The translations under genes and the position numbers were made by a program. Below are positions 8,816 to 18,655 of a DNA stretch of 64,000 nt, piece after piece. A model generated the notes under the pieces. It saw only the letters and a list, made by a program, of their open reading frames with translations. It made no database searches and was not told the DNA's origin. Source of the DNA: Vibrio sp. ED004 (GTDB lineage: Bacteria > Pseudomonadota > Gammaproteobacteria > Enterobacterales > Vibrionaceae); the NCBI RefSeq assembly GCF_023206395.1, contig NZ_CP066149.1:930001-994000 (forward strand), given 5' to 3'. Position 1 is the first letter of the stretch, and each line of letters begins with the position of its first letter.

Positions 8816-9716
8816 CCAGCAAGTCCTCTTGTTCACTTTGTGCTTTAGCCAGCATCCAATCACGGAAGGTCGCGATTCGGCCCATGTCGGCTTGTTTCTC
8901 GTGACACACTACATAGAAGGCATTCTTACTCACCAACACCTCATCAAACGGCGCTATCAAGCGACCTGCTTCTATTTCTGGTTGTGCGAGAACGTTGTTA
9001 CCCAATGCAATGCCTTGGCCGTGAGCTACCGCTTGAAGCACCATGGTTGAGTGACTGAAGATCGGGCCATGGTTCACGTTAACCCCATCGATACCATTTT
9101 GTTTAGCAAACTGTTTCCAATCTTTTCGAGAGGTATCGTGCAGTAGCGTATGGCATGCTAAATCACTTAGAGATTCTAATGGTTTTGCCCCTAGCAGCAC
9201 TGAAGGAGAACAAAGCGGAATTAGATATTCTTGATACAGCTTGTCGGCTCTTAGCCCCGACCAATTGCCTCGACCATAATAGATAGCAACGTCGACATCA
9301 TCCGTTAGCGAGCCTTCATCCATATCCACGGCTTTGATTCGCACATCGATATCAGGTTCTTGCTGATTAAAGTCGGCAAGCCTTGGTACTAACCATTGAA
9401 TAGCAAAACTTGGCGGTAAGCTGATGGTCAATGCACCCTTCTCACTTCGCTCCAGCACTTTGTCAGTGGCTTCTGCGAGTGATGTGAAAATATCTTTGAT
9501 ATCTAAGAAGTAGCTTTGTCCTTCTTCAGTTAGCAACAAAGAACGGTTTCTTCGACGAAAAAGCTTCAAAGATAAGAATTCTTCAAGTGCTTTGATCTGG
9601 TGGCTAACCGCAGCTTGAGTAACAAACAACTCTTCTGCAGCACGCGTAAAACTCAAGTGTCGAGCAGCGGCTTCAAACACTCTTAACGAGTTTAATGGGG
9701 GTAATCGACGAGACAT
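8808..9716 (-). CDS. gcvA: LysR-family regulator GcvA of the glycine cleavage system
   Basis: The protein is 302 residues: an N-terminal winged HTH (residues 5-64, FTRAAEELFVTQAAVSHQIKALE) and a periplasmic-binding-like effector domain. Sequence and neighbourhood (ygdD, rlmM downstream, GcvB divergent upstream) identify it as GcvA. In E. coli this protein activates gcvTHP with glycine, represses it with purines, and drives gcvB. It starts 56 nt from the presumed gcvB start, so the two genes share a divergent regulatory region. Confidence 0.93.
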   Translation of the reverse strand: MSRRLPPLNSLRVFEAAARHLSFTRAAEELFVTQAAVSHQIKALEEFLSLKLFRRRNRSLLLTEEGQSYFLDIKDIFTSLAEATDKVLERSEKGALTISLPPSFAIQWLVPRLADFNQQEPDIDVRIKAVDMDEGSLTDDVDVAIYYGRGNWSGLRADKLYQEYLIPLCSPSVLLGAKPLESLSDLACHTLLHDTSRKDWKQFAKQNGIDGVNVNHGPIFSHSTMVLQAVAHGQGIALGNNVLAQPEIEAGRLIAPFDEVLVSKNAFYVVCHEKQADMGRIATFRDWMLAKAQSEQEDLLDE

Positions 9717-9737
9717 AGTTACTCTCTAAATAAGCAT

Positions 9738-9765
9738 TAGTTTTTTTTATCTGAAACATTATAAT
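9738..9765 (+). promoter_or_regulatory. Predicted sigma-70 promoter of gcvB
   Basis: A perfect -10 TATAAT at 9760-9765 with a weak -35 (TTAGTT) 16 bp upstream, placing the RNA start near 9772. A weak -35 fits a promoter that needs an activator such as GcvA, whose gene starts just upstream on the other strand. Confidence 0.65.
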
Positions 9766-9771
9766 TTGTCC

Positions 9772-10020
9772 ATTGCCTAGCGGCCAGAGAAATTCTATAT
9801 TTCATTCCGCAGCAGCTAGCCTGAACGGCTTGATTCTCTCTAGAATCAATTGGCTTAGCTCCTGCGATGTTGTGTTTGCAAACTCGTACTTTTCGAGTTG
9901 GGTAGAGTTCTACCAAATGTTTTGTTGCAGTTATACCCTGAAACGAGGCATATACTTCCTGTATTTATTTTGACCTGTCTGTCAAATTTGTTTACACCGC
10001 CTATACGGCGGTGTTTTTTT
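9772..10020 (+). ncRNA. gcvB: GcvB small regulatory RNA
   Basis: This roughly 250-nt RNA is divergent from gcvA, the conserved gcvB locus. Family features: the GU-rich R1 seed-type segment GATGTTGTGTTTGCAA near 9868; the ACTTCCTGTATTT and CCTGTCTGTC segments near 9955-9983, matching the E. coli R2 region; and a CACCGCC-type terminator hairpin with seven T at 9994-10020. GcvB is Hfq-dependent and in enterics represses many amino-acid and peptide transporter mRNAs. The 5' end is inferred from the promoter. The stretch of about 45 nt more than in E. coli lies in the 5' half. Confidence 0.9.
9994..10020 (+). terminator. gcvB intrinsic terminator
   Basis: ACACCGCC / GGCGGTGT stem with a 5-nt loop and seven T. 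Confidence 0.93.
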
Positions 10021-10279
10021 ATGTCCAGAGAAAATTAACAACAAGTTTATCAATAGCTGTGCTAATTAATCCTTACTATTTTCTGACTCTAATCACAAAA
10101 TTTAACGCCTGCTTACGTAAACAATCATACGCATACAAATATAAGCACTTCATTGCGCATTTTGATAACAACTCTCACCTAAATTCTTTTTATCACACAG
10201 CCTTGTTTTTACGACAAAAAACCGTACGAGTGAGGCTATCAAACCACTTTATCGACGACAGAATAACAATCAACCGATA
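10021..10279. other. AT-rich gap between gcvB and the ISL3 element
   Basis: No convincing gene. A frame of 89 codons crosses it but starts inside the gcvB terminator, has no ribosome-binding site and shows no protein-like features. Confidence 0.6.
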
Positions 10280-10287
10280 AATAAAAA

Positions 10288-11580
10288 GGTTCATCGCGGA
10301 TTAGCGGGAACTAAAAACAAAAAAACGGTAGTAAGTGATATGGTTTAGTCGCCAAACAAAAATCATACACAAACTACCGTTTTCATGCCGAATCATACTT
10401 TCCTATCTTCATTCTGGGAAGGCTTTAAAATAGTAAAGTCTCACCAGACAGCATCACTTGTTACACTAACTCTTAAACCTAATTCTGAGGCTAAATGCCT
10501 TTGCGGTCTTGAAGCTGAGGCTATCCATGAGTATCAATGGCGTCATGTGAAAGAGGCCATGTTGTTCAATGTTCCTGTTGAGCTTTCCGTTCAAACTCGA
10601 AGGATCAAGTGTCGTGACTGCGGCATAAAAACAGAGTTTCTATCTTGGTTAGAGCCTTATGCTCGTATAACGACGCGTCTAAAAAGCTATATAGAACAAC
10701 TACTGCCTCTTCTTCCCATTAAGCATATCTCCCAGTTAACGAGCGTTCATTGGCACACCATTAAAGAGATAGATAAACGTCGACTTCGCCAAGTGGTACC
10801 GTCAGTGAAATGGGAAGGGCTAAGGCAACTCGTCATGGACGAGTTCGCCATCTTTAAAGGGCACCGATATGCCACAGTCATCGCTGATGCTAAGACTCAC
10901 CAAGTCATTTGGATAGGGTTAGGTCGTAGCCGCAAGGACATACGACCGTTTTTCGAGCAGTTAGGCAAGCATGGTAACAATATCGAAGCGGTCGCAATGG
11001 ACATGAATACGGCTTTTGACCTTGAAGTTCAAGCGCACTGCCCGAATGCAAAAATCGTTTACGACTTATTCCATGTTGTTGCTAGGTTCGGTCGTGAGGT
11101 GATGGATAGAGTCAGAGTCGACCAAGCTAACAAACTCAAGCAGGATAAAAAAGCGAGGCAATGGGTGAAGCGCTCACGCTGGGTACTGCTGAAAACAGAG
11201 GTAATTTAAATGCACGACAAGATAGCTATCTTACTGAAATATTGAATATCAATAAGGACTTGATGGCCACTTATATACTCGGCTCACAACTCAAAGAGCT
11301 TTGGTACTGTAAATCAGAAGCACATGCTAAGGGGCTCTGGGAGGTATGGTGGGCACAAGTGCAAGAGAGTGGAATTAAGCCATTGAAAGAGTTTGCACGA
11401 AAACTGAGGCCTTATCTTCACGGTATTATTGCATCGGCAACTTATCCGCTCAACACCTGCACATTGGAAGGGATAAACAACAAAATAAAGTTAATCAAGC
11501 GAATGGGGTATGGATATCGAGATACAGACTACTTCTTCTTGAAGATAAAAGCGGCTTTCCCCGGAAAGCCGCGATGAACC
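10288..11580 (+). mobile_element. ISL3-family insertion sequence, copy 1
   Basis: A 1293-bp element with inverted ends: GGTTCATCGCGG at the left and its complement CCGCGATGAACC at the right. It is flanked by a perfect 8-bp target duplication AATAAAAA (10280-10287 and 11581-11588), the length typical of ISL3. It carries one DDE transposase gene broken by a single missing A. It is inserted at the U-tract of the thiI terminator as read on the minus strand. A near-identical second copy lies at 38571-39862. Confidence 0.95.
10385..11577 (+). pseudogene. ISL3-family transposase, copy 1, one frameshift
   Basis: An ISL3 (IS204/IS1001/IS1096/IS1165) transposase of about 397 residues. The N-terminal zinc ribbon (CLCGLEAEAIHEYQW and RIKCRDCGIKTEF) is followed by an HTH and the DDE_Tnp_ISL3 domain with VMDEFAIFKGHRYATV and AVAMDMNTAF. 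The frame is lost near 11193 because a run reads GAAAAC where copy 2 has GAAAAAC. Downstream, residues NLNARQDSYLTEILN onward continue in another frame to the normal end at 11577. Copy 2 is intact at this position, so a functional parent can be rebuilt from the two copies. Confidence 0.9.
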
Positions 11581-11584
11581 AATA

Positions 11585-11616
11585 AAAAGCCGCTTACTTT
11601 CCAGTAAGCGGCTTTT
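11585..11616 (-). terminator. thiI terminator, abutted by ISL3 copy 1
   Basis: A perfect 13-bp stem AAAAGCCGCTTAC / GTAAGCGGCTTTT with a 6-nt loop. Its minus-strand U-tract TTTTTATT is exactly the target duplicated by the IS. Confidence 0.92.
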
Positions 11617-11657
11617 CGTATGTGTTCTCAGACCGAAGTCATACCATCAAAGGTTAA

Positions 11658-13106
11658 CTATGGACGGTAAACCTTGACATTCTTAAAGCCTTGCTCTTGC
11701 AAGTAAAGTGCTTGCAGACGGCTCATTACACCACGGTCACAATACAGTAGGTACTCTTTACCTTGGTCAAGGTCACCAAACTGAGTCGCTAGCTTGTAGA
11801 AAGGTAGGTGCTTCACTTCAACACCGTCGATTTCTAGTGGGCTTTCGTCTTCTTCGTCTGGGCTACGGATATCTAGAACGATAGCGTGCTCAGCAACAGC
11901 CTGAACTTGTTCAACTTCAGGCGCTTGCTCTTGGCTCTCTTTCTCAATGTCACGAATATCCATAACACGAGCGTTCTCGATCACTTGATCCAGCACTTCA
12001 AAGTTAAACTTAGCTTCTTCTGCTTCTAGTTTACCTTTCTTCGCTTTCACTGTTGGCTTCTTAGAGATAACACCACAGTACTCTGGCATTACTTTCGCAA
12101 AGTCTTCAGTACCGATGATACGAGAAAGGTCGATGATGTCTTCTTTGTCCCAGTTGATAAGAGGACGAAGGATCAACGTATCTGTCACGTTATCGATATG
12201 ACGAAGGTTAGTTAGTGTTTGGCTAGAAACCTGACCTAATGCTTCACCTGTTACTAGCGCTTCAATACCAAAACGCTCTGCAACCATACCACCAGCACGC
12301 ATGAACATACGCTTAAGAACAACGCCCATTTGGCCGTCTTCTACGTTCTCAAGGATCTCAGCAACAACCGGTTCGAAGTCTACAGAGATGAACTTCACTT
12401 TTGCAGATGAACCGTATTTGTTCCATAGGTAGTGAGCTACTTGCTTAACGCCAATCTCATGCGCAGGGCCACCAAGATTGAAGAAACAGTAGTGAACCTT
12501 AGAACCGCGTTTGATGTGCAGGTAGCTTGAAACGCCAGAGTCGAAACCACCAGAGATCAAGCTTAGTAGGTCTTCTTGAGTACCAAGAGGGAAACCACCA
12601 AGGCCTTTATGACGAGCCAGTACTTGGTTAAGTTTGTCGTTAGCCACTTCAACATTAACGGTTACGTCTGGGTTCTTAAGTCGAACTTTCGCTGAATCAA
12701 CGGCTTGGTTTAGACCGCCGCCTACGTAGCGCTCTAGCTCGATAGACGTAAAGTCATGCTTACCACGACGCTTAGCACGAACAGAGAAAGTCTTGCCTTC
12801 AATGTCAGCACGGCTGCGTTCTAGTACTTGCTCGTAAATATCGTGCAGGTCTTTGAATTCAGACTGTTGAACTTCAAGAGAGTGGTGAATACCAGGAGTG
12901 TGAGTCAGAGCCTCTAACACTTCTGTGTAGTACTGGTCACTCTCAGACGTCACTTCGATATGATCGCGACGGTTGAATACCGCAACACTTTCACAGCGAC
13001 GCTGAATAACGTTACGAATGTTGCACTCTAGAATCCTTGTGAAGCGCTTACGCACCGATTCACTTTTTACAAAAATTTCCGGATGGGGCTTAACAATAAA
13101 TTTCAT
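11658..13106 (-). CDS. thiI: tRNA 4-thiouridine synthetase / sulfur carrier ThiI with rhodanese domain
   Basis: A 482-residue ThiI of the long, proteobacterial type. The N-terminal ferredoxin-like and THUMP domains (about 1-165) bind tRNA. The PP-loop motif [10 protein letters not shown] near residue 185 adenylates U8. The [10 protein letters not shown] motif near residue 344 holds one redox Cys, and the C-terminal rhodanese domain (from about 395) carries the persulfide Cys in [11 protein letters not shown]. It makes s4U at tRNA position 8 with sulfur from IscS and also supplies sulfur for the thiamine thiazole. It is apparently monocistronic. Confidence 0.96.
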   Translation of the reverse strand: MKFIVKPHPEIFVKSESVRKRFTRILECNIRNVIQRRCESVAVFNRRDHIEVTSESDQYYTEVLEALTHTPGIHHSLEVQQSEFKDLHDIYEQVLERSRADIEGKTFSVRAKRRGKHDFTSIELERYVGGGLNQAVDSAKVRLKNPDVTVNVEVANDKLNQVLARHKGLGGFPLGTQEDLLSLISGGFDSGVSSYLHIKRGSKVHYCFFNLGGPAHEIGVKQVAHYLWNKYGSSAKVKFISVDFEPVVAEILENVEDGQMGVVLKRMFMRAGGMVAERFGIEALVTGEALGQVSSQTLTNLRHIDNVTDTLILRPLINWDKEDIIDLSRIIGTEDFAKVMPEYCGVISKKPTVKAKKGKLEAEEAKFNFEVLDQVIENARVMDIRDIEKESQEQAPEVEQVQAVAEHAIVLDIRSPDEEDESPLEIDGVEVKHLPFYKLATQFGDLDQGKEYLLYCDRGVMSRLQALYLQEQGFKNVKVYRP

Positions 13107-13221
13107 AGTACTTTCACAACATTAATGTTCAAAATTTTTAAAAGGCTCTTCGCCAAGTAAATTAGAGAATTTACACAGCACTTGAAGCAAGAGTAGATCA
13201 TATCTAAATCTAAGGGCGCGA

Positions 13222-13250
13222 ATTATACATGAGAAAGTGAAACAAGGAAA
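13222..13250 (-). promoter_or_regulatory. Probable thiI promoter
   Basis: On the minus strand there is a perfect -10 TATAAT (complement of 13222-13227), followed by a GC-rich discriminator (TCGCGCCC) of the kind seen at growth-rate-controlled promoters. A TTGTTT-like element lies upstream at short spacing. It is about 115 nt from the thiI start. Confidence 0.45.
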
Positions 13251-13371
13251 AGAGTGCTTGCTTAGGCACCATTAATAAATACGCACCTTATTAAAAATAG
13301 CACCTCTGCTCGCTATCGACAGTTTGATGGATGTACAACGCAATGATCAGCTAAGAACTCACGAACAAAAG

Positions 13372-13403
13372 AAAAAACCCAACCTCATCATAAGGTTGGG
13401 CTT
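13372..13403 (-). terminator. pomAB terminator
   Basis: CCCAACCT / AGGTTGGG stem (13378-13385 with 13393-13400), followed on the minus strand by TTTTTT. It lies 42 bp after the pomB stop. Confidence 0.9.
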
Positions 13404-13444
13404 TCTAGTTTATTTAATCACTCGATATAACTCAGATCTCGATA

Positions 13445-14392
13445 CTATTGAGAGATAGCTGGGACTTCTTCACTGTATAGCGGCTCGCCCTGCATGATGC
13501 TGATCTCTACGCGACGGTTTAGGCTGCGTTGCCATTCAGTATCGTTCGGCTCTACTGGCTCGGTGTCTGCCATACCACGTACTCTCAAGCGTTGATGAGA
13601 GAACCCGCGAACCTTCTCCATCTCTTGAGCAACAGATACTGCTCGCTGTGATGATAAGTCCCAATTCGAACGATACAGCTCAGAATCAAGTCTTTGGTTA
13701 TCGGTGTGTCCTGAGATTCGAACAATGCCCGGAACATCTTTCACCAGTTCAGCCACCTGTCTCACCAAAGGTCGGAACTTAGGCTGTAGGAAAGCAGAAC
13801 CCGATGGGAATGCGCCCTTCTCACGAATTCGAATCACAATCTGTTGGCCAAGGTTTTCCACCTCAATCGCGCCTTGGTCGATTTCTCTTTCCAACGCCTT
13901 CTTGATGCTCTCCATCAAGGTTTCCATCTCTTGCGATTGAGCTTCAGCCTGTTGTTGCTGTTGGTCTGACTCAGAGTTTTGATTGTCGTGAGTCGAAACC
14001 TCTGGCGACTTGCCTCCGGTCATCTTGCCTTGGTCGCGCATGGTGCCACCAGCACGCTCAGATTCACCTTCATGAAACTCCAGCGTCTGCTGAGTAATAT
14101 CAATGGTTTGCTGCATGATCACATCAATCGGTGTCGGCTCTGGACGACCAGGGCGAAACTCTTGTGCAATAATGCTGGTCCCTTTCGGGATGTCTTTTAC
14201 TTCTAAGCGGTTTTGTACACCAAACGCAAACTTCATCGAGCCCGCGATCTGTTTAAACTTCAGTACGTCCATCTCAGAGAATGAGAGCAGCAGTACGAAG
14301 AAACACATCAGCAGTGACATCAAGTCAGCAAATGTCCCCATCCATTGAGGTAACCCCGGAGGAGGACATTTACATGGATTCTCTTCATCCAT
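13445..14392 (-). CDS. pomB: Sodium-driven flagellar motor stator protein PomB
   Basis: A 315-residue stator B subunit. A short cytoplasmic N-terminus is followed by one membrane helix (WMGTFADLMSLLMCFFVLLLSF) that contains the ion-binding Asp (near residue 23). A Gln-rich linker (QQQQQAEAQSQ) leads to the C-terminal OmpA/MotB peptidoglycan-binding domain (ISGHTDNQRLDSELYRSNWDLSSQRA). Together with PomA it forms the Na+ channel of the polar flagellum, anchored to the cell wall. It is co-transcribed with pomA, 12 nt downstream of it. Confidence 0.95.
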   Translation of the reverse strand: MDEENPCKCPPPGLPQWMGTFADLMSLLMCFFVLLLSFSEMDVLKFKQIAGSMKFAFGVQNRLEVKDIPKGTSIIAQEFRPGRPEPTPIDVIMQQTIDITQQTLEFHEGESERAGGTMRDQGKMTGGKSPEVSTHDNQNSESDQQQQQAEAQSQEMETLMESIKKALEREIDQGAIEVENLGQQIVIRIREKGAFPSGSAFLQPKFRPLVRQVAELVKDVPGIVRISGHTDNQRLDSELYRSNWDLSSQRAVSVAQEMEKVRGFSHQRLRVRGMADTEPVEPNDTEWQRSLNRRVEISIMQGEPLYSEEVPAISQ

Positions 14393-14404
14393 CTTAAACT
14401 CCTC

Positions 14405-15169
14405 TTACGCCGGTTCACCATCAATCGTGCGCTTACCTTCGTTGAGGTAGCTCTTGAGGTAACCATCAATAACTCGTGGGTTCTGGCCATCTTGAATTGC
14501 TAACACGCCATCCATCACCAAACGACGGTTAAGTGTCTCTTGGTCACGACGTAGCGCAAGTTTGTCGGCAATTGGGAAGAACACCATGTTCGAAAGAATC
14601 GCACCATATAGGGTGGTTAAAAGTGCCACCGCCATCGCAGGACCGATCGCTTTAGGATCATCCATGTTCGAAAGCATGGCTACCAGACCCACCAAGGTAC
14701 CAATCATGCCCATCGCAGGGGCAACATCACCGAATGCAGAGAACACTTTCGCACCCTGCTCGTGACGCTCTGTCGTTAATGCGATGTCTTTTTGCAGTGC
14801 AGCGCGCACCACATCACCATCATGGCCATCCACCAATAAGTCGATGCCCTTTTGCATGAAGCTGTTGCTGATTTCCATCTCTTCAAGTGCTAAGAAGCCA
14901 CCTTTACGAGCAGCGTCTGCCATCTCTACCACTTTCGCGATCAGATCTTCAGGCTCGTCAGCTTTAAACATAAATGCTTTGCCAGCGATTTTGGTCGCAC
15001 CAAAGAATTGTCCCATGGTGAACTTCATCAGAACAACAAACGTTGAACCACCAACCACGATCAAAATGGATGTCGTGTCATAGAACATCCCGAGGCTTCC
15101 ACCTAGGATCATTGCCATGATTACAAAGGCAAATCCACCAATCAAACCTATTAGGGTTGCTAAATCCAC
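14405..15169 (-). CDS. pomA: Sodium-driven flagellar motor stator protein PomA
   Basis: A 254-residue MotA/PomA protein with four membrane helices and the family block APAMGMIGTLVGLVAMLSNMDDPKAIGPAMAV (helices 3-4, shown here across residues about 150-180). The cytoplasmic loop contacts the FliG rotor ring. It forms the Na+-conducting stator with PomB. A perfect sigma-28 promoter stands 49 bp upstream, so it is a late flagellar gene. Confidence 0.96.
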   Translation of the reverse strand: MDLATLIGLIGGFAFVIMAMILGGSLGMFYDTTSILIVVGGSTFVVLMKFTMGQFFGATKIAGKAFMFKADEPEDLIAKVVEMADAARKGGFLALEEMEISNSFMQKGIDLLVDGHDGDVVRAALQKDIALTTERHEQGAKVFSAFGDVAPAMGMIGTLVGLVAMLSNMDDPKAIGPAMAVALLTTLYGAILSNMVFFPIADKLALRRDQETLNRRLVMDGVLAIQDGQNPRVIDGYLKSYLNEGKRTIDGEPA

Positions 15170-15217
15170 TGAGCACTCCTCATGCTTTTTTGTAGCTCTA
15201 TGTCGACGATAATCTTT

Positions 15218-15244
15218 TTATCGGCAAGACTGTAAGATCTTTTA
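15218..15244 (-). promoter_or_regulatory. Sigma-28 (FliA) promoter of pomAB
   Basis: Read on the minus strand: TAAA, exactly 15 nt, then GCCGATAA. This matches the FliA consensus at every defined position and spacing. The predicted start is near 15208. Confidence 0.92.
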
Positions 15245-15467
15245 GTTAATTCTTGGCCTAAGTATCACACTTTTCGTTTTTGAATCACAACTATTAGCTT
15301 ACTTTGGCCTTATCCGTAGCGCATAAACTCGTTAAAGCTAAGGTTATTCAATCAAAGTGAGTTCAAGCCCCTTAAAAACGAACTTTCTAGCAAAATTTCT
15401 TGGTTACATTTGACCATCTCAACGGCCTAGGGTAACGTTCGTTCATCTTTCCAAACGCAGATTTATT

Positions 15468-15710
15468 ATGGCTACTAAGAAACCTGAAAATATGAGCTTT
15501 GAAGCGGCTATCGAAGAGCTTGATGGCTTGGTTGATCAACTAGAAAATGGTGATCTAGCTTTAGATGATGCGCTGAAAAAATTCGAACGAGGCATCTCCC
15601 TCGCTCGTGCTGGTCAAAGTAAACTAAACGACGCTGAACAGCGTGTTAGCATCCTACTGCAAAATGATGAAAATGCAGAACTGAGTGACTTTAACCCACA
15701 ACCTGAATAA
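15468..15710 (+). CDS. xseB: Exodeoxyribonuclease VII small subunit XseB
   Basis: An 80-residue XseB of usual length. It has a helical hairpin with the family signature FEAAIEELDGLVDQLENGDLALDDALKKFERG (residues about 9-40). Several copies coat one XseA to form exonuclease VII, which degrades single-stranded DNA to oligonucleotides. It is the first gene of the xseB-ispA-dxs operon, as in E. coli. Confidence 0.95.
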   Translation: MATKKPENMSFEAAIEELDGLVDQLENGDLALDDALKKFERGISLARAGQSKLNDAEQRVSILLQNDENAELSDFNPQPE

Positions 15711-15730
15711 CAAATTGTATGAGATCCCCT

Positions 15731-16615
15731 ATGATCGAGACGTTATTGTCTTATCAAGCACGTAATAACGAGCAACTGAACCTTTGGCTTGACCGCCTGC
15801 CACACCAAAATCAGAACCTAATCAACGCGATGCGTTATGGGTTACTTTTAGGCGGCAAACGCGCACGTCCGTTTCTTGTCTACATTACAGGGGAAATGCT
15901 CGGTTGCACCGCAGAAGAACTCGACACTCCAGCATCTGCAATCGAATGTATTCATGCCTATTCTCTGATTCACGACGACCTTCCAGCAATGGACGACGAT
16001 GAACTGCGTCGTGGCCATCAGACTTGTCACATCAAATACGATGAAGCAACGGCAATTTTAACTGGCGATGCACTACAAACTCTCGCGTTTACTATACTTG
16101 CGGAAGGCACATTAAGTGCTGACGGGGAAAGCAATCGCGTTCGAATGATTCAACGCCTAGCAGAAGCGTCTGGTGCACAAGGTATGTGTATTGGACAAGC
16201 TCTTGATATTGAAGCTGAAAACCGCTCTGTCACGCTAGAAGAGTTAGAAGAAGTTCACCGTAACAAGACTGGCGCTCTAATGAAGAGTGCGATTCGTTTA
16301 GGTGCTCTTGCTGCTGGCGAAAAAGCGTTCGAAGTGATGCCTCAATTAGATAAGTACGCCGATGCAATCGGGTTAGCCTTCCAAGTTCAGGATGATATTT
16401 TAGATATCATTAGCGATACCGAAACTTTGGGTAAACCACAGGGCTCTGACCAAGATTTGAACAAAAGCACCTACCCTTCTTTGCTAGGTTTAGAGGGCGC
16501 TCAAGAAAAAGCGCAAACTCTGCTACAGGAAGCGCTTCAAGCTTTGGCTGCAATCCCATACAATACCCAGTTACTCGAAGAGTTCGCCCGATACGTCATC
16601 GAGCGCAAGAACTAA
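15731..16615 (+). CDS. ispA: Farnesyl diphosphate synthase IspA
   Basis: The protein is 294 residues from the ATG at 15731. An ATG at 15719 is in frame but has no ribosome-binding site, whereas GAGAT precedes 15731 and MIETLLSYQARNN fits the family. The first aspartate-rich motif is in HDDLPAMDDDELRRG and the second in FQVQDDILD; both bind Mg2+-diphosphate. It condenses IPP with DMAPP and GPP to farnesyl diphosphate for quinone and undecaprenyl lipid synthesis. It follows xseB and precedes dxs in one operon. Confidence 0.95.
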   Translation: MIETLLSYQARNNEQLNLWLDRLPHQNQNLINAMRYGLLLGGKRARPFLVYITGEMLGCTAEELDTPASAIECIHAYSLIHDDLPAMDDDELRRGHQTCHIKYDEATAILTGDALQTLAFTILAEGTLSADGESNRVRMIQRLAEASGAQGMCIGQALDIEAENRSVTLEELEEVHRNKTGALMKSAIRLGALAAGEKAFEVMPQLDKYADAIGLAFQVQDDILDIISDTETLGKPQGSDQDLNKSTYPSLLGLEGAQEKAQTLLQEALQALAAIPYNTQLLEEFARYVIERKN

Positions 16616-16636
16616 GACAATAAGCGCGCATTACCT

Positions 16637-18520
16637 ATGACTCTTGATATATCAAAGTACCCAACTCTTGCTTTGGCTGATAAGCCAGAGGATTTGCGTC
16701 TACTTCCAAAAGAGACGCTTACACAGCTTTGTGATGAATTACGTACCTATCTTCTTAACTCAGTGAGCCAGTCAAGTGGTCACTTAGCATCAGGCTTAGG
16801 GACAGTAGAGCTAACAGTTGCTCTACACTATGTGTACAACACGCCTTTCGACCAGTTGGTTTGGGATGTTGGCCACCAAGCATACCCACATAAGATTCTT
16901 ACTGGCCGTCGTGACCGCTTATCGACTATCCGTCAAAAAGATGGACTGCATCCATTCCCATGGCGTCAAGAGAGCGAATACGACACGCTTTCTGTTGGTC
17001 ACTCTTCAACATCGATCAGTGCCGGACTCGGTATGGCGATCAGTGCGAAGAAAGAAGGCAAGAATCGTAAAGTCGTCAGTGTCATTGGTGATGGCGCGAT
17101 TACCGCAGGTATGGCCTTCGAAGCGATGAACCACGCGGGTGATATTCACAATGACATGCTGGTTATCCTTAACGATAACGAGATGTCGATCTCTGAAAAC
17201 GTCGGTGCTCTGAACAACCATCTAGCTCAAGTTCTTTCTGGCAGTCTTTACACGTCAATTCGTGAGGGTGGCAAGAAAGTGCTATCGGGCGTTCCGCCGA
17301 TTAAAGAGCTGGTTCGTCGTACAGAAGAACATCTAAAAGGCATGGTTGTCCCTGGCACCATGTTTGAAGAATTAGGTTTTAACTACATTGGTCCGGTTGA
17401 CGGTCACGATGTGAATGAGCTGATTAAAACGCTGAAGAACATGAGAGACCTTAAAGGCCCTCAGTTCCTGCATATCATGACCAAGAAAGGCAAAGGCTAC
17501 GAGCCTGCTGAGAAAGATCCAATTGGTTATCACGGCGTTCCTAAATTCGATCCTGCACACTCAAGTCTGCCTAAGAGCACCAGCTCTAAACCAACTTTCT
17601 CTAAGATTTTTGGCGACTTCCTGTGTGATATGGCCGCGCAAGATCCTAAGCTAATGGCGATCACGCCAGCAATGCGCGAAGGTTCTGGCATGGTACGTTT
17701 CTCGAAAGAATACCCAGAACAGTACTTCGATGTAGCGATTGCTGAGCAACACGCAGTGACACTAGCAACGGGTATGGCGATTGCGGGTGATAAGCCAATT
17801 GTGGCTATCTACTCGACTTTCCTACAACGTGGCTACGATCAACTGATCCACGATGTTGCTATCATGGATCTACCGGTTATGTTCGCGATTGACCGTGCAG
17901 GTCTTGTCGGCGCGGATGGTCAAACACACCAAGGTGCGTTCGACTTAAGCTTTATGCGCTGCATTCCAAACATGGTGATCATGGCGCCAAGCGACGAAAA
18001 CGAATGTCGCCAAATGCTATACACAGGCCACCAGCACACAGGTCCAAGTGCCGTTCGTTACCCTCGTGGTAATGGCATGGGTACAGAGATTCAAAGTGAG
18101 TTTACTGCGCTAGAAATTGGTAAAGGTCGTATCGTTCGCGAAAGCGAAAAAGCAAAGGATGGCTCGAAAGTCGCTATTCTTAGCTTTGGTACTTTCCTTG
18201 AGAGTGCACTTCAAACGGCTGACGCTATTGATGCGACAGTTGCTGATATGCGCTTTGTGAAGCCCCTCGATGAAGCTCTGATCAAACAACTTGCTGCTGA
18301 CCACGATGTACTTGTGACAATCGAAGAAAACGCTATTGCAGGTGGTGCCGGTGCGGGTGTGATTGAATTCTTGATGAAAGAAAAGCTACTGATGCCAGTA
18401 TTGAACCTTGGTCTACCAGACAAGTTTATTGCTCAAGGTACTCAAGGCGAACTGCATGAAGAGCTTGGCTTAGATGCTAAAGGCATAGAGAAGTCTATCT
18501 CTGATTACCTTGCTAAATAG
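16637..18520 (+). CDS. dxs: 1-deoxy-D-xylulose-5-phosphate synthase Dxs
   Basis: A 627-residue transketolase-like enzyme of full length. The thiamine diphosphate motif is [20 protein letters not shown] (residues about 150-169). The pyrimidine-domain motif [15 protein letters not shown] with the catalytic Glu lies near 370, and [15 protein letters not shown] follows near 420. It condenses pyruvate and glyceraldehyde 3-phosphate, the entry step of the MEP isoprenoid pathway, and so feeds IspA encoded upstream. The gap to ispA is 21 nt. Confidence 0.97.
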   Translation: MTLDISKYPTLALADKPEDLRLLPKETLTQLCDELRTYLLNSVSQSSGHLASGLGTVELTVALHYVYNTPFDQLVWDVGHQAYPHKILTGRRDRLSTIRQKDGLHPFPWRQESEYDTLSVGHSSTSISAGLGMAISAKKEGKNRKVVSVIGDGAITAGMAFEAMNHAGDIHNDMLVILNDNEMSISENVGALNNHLAQVLSGSLYTSIREGGKKVLSGVPPIKELVRRTEEHLKGMVVPGTMFEELGFNYIGPVDGHDVNELIKTLKNMRDLKGPQFLHIMTKKGKGYEPAEKDPIGYHGVPKFDPAHSSLPKSTSSKPTFSKIFGDFLCDMAAQDPKLMAITPAMREGSGMVRFSKEYPEQYFDVAIAEQHAVTLATGMAIAGDKPIVAIYSTFLQRGYDQLIHDVAIMDLPVMFAIDRAGLVGADGQTHQGAFDLSFMRCIPNMVIMAPSDENECRQMLYTGHQHTGPSAVRYPRGNGMGTEIQSEFTALEIGKGRIVRESEKAKDGSKVAILSFGTFLESALQTADAIDATVADMRFVKPLDEALIKQLAADHDVLVTIEENAIAGGAGAGVIEFLMKEKLLMPVLNLGLPDKFIAQGTQGELHEELGLDAKGIEKSISDYLAK

Positions 18521-18552
18521 CTTTCACAAGCAAACGGCATAAGCAACAAATC

Positions 18553-18583
18553 AAAAAAGGTTGGCCCTAGGGTCAACCTTTTT
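18553..18583. terminator. Bidirectional terminator after dxs
   Basis: AAAAAGGTTG...CAACCTTTTT hairpin with an inner GCCC/GGG pairing. It lies between convergent dxs and the monooxygenase-like gene. Confidence 0.88.
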
Positions 18584-18655
18584 AGTATCCGCTAACTCGT
18601 TAGCTAAACCTTATAGCTCCACTAACTTTCGCTTATCCAAACTTGTAGCCCAAAC

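Noticed and set aside
10011..10280. 89-codon plus-strand frame after gcvB
   Set aside because: It starts inside the gcvB terminator, has no ribosome-binding site and no protein-like composition.
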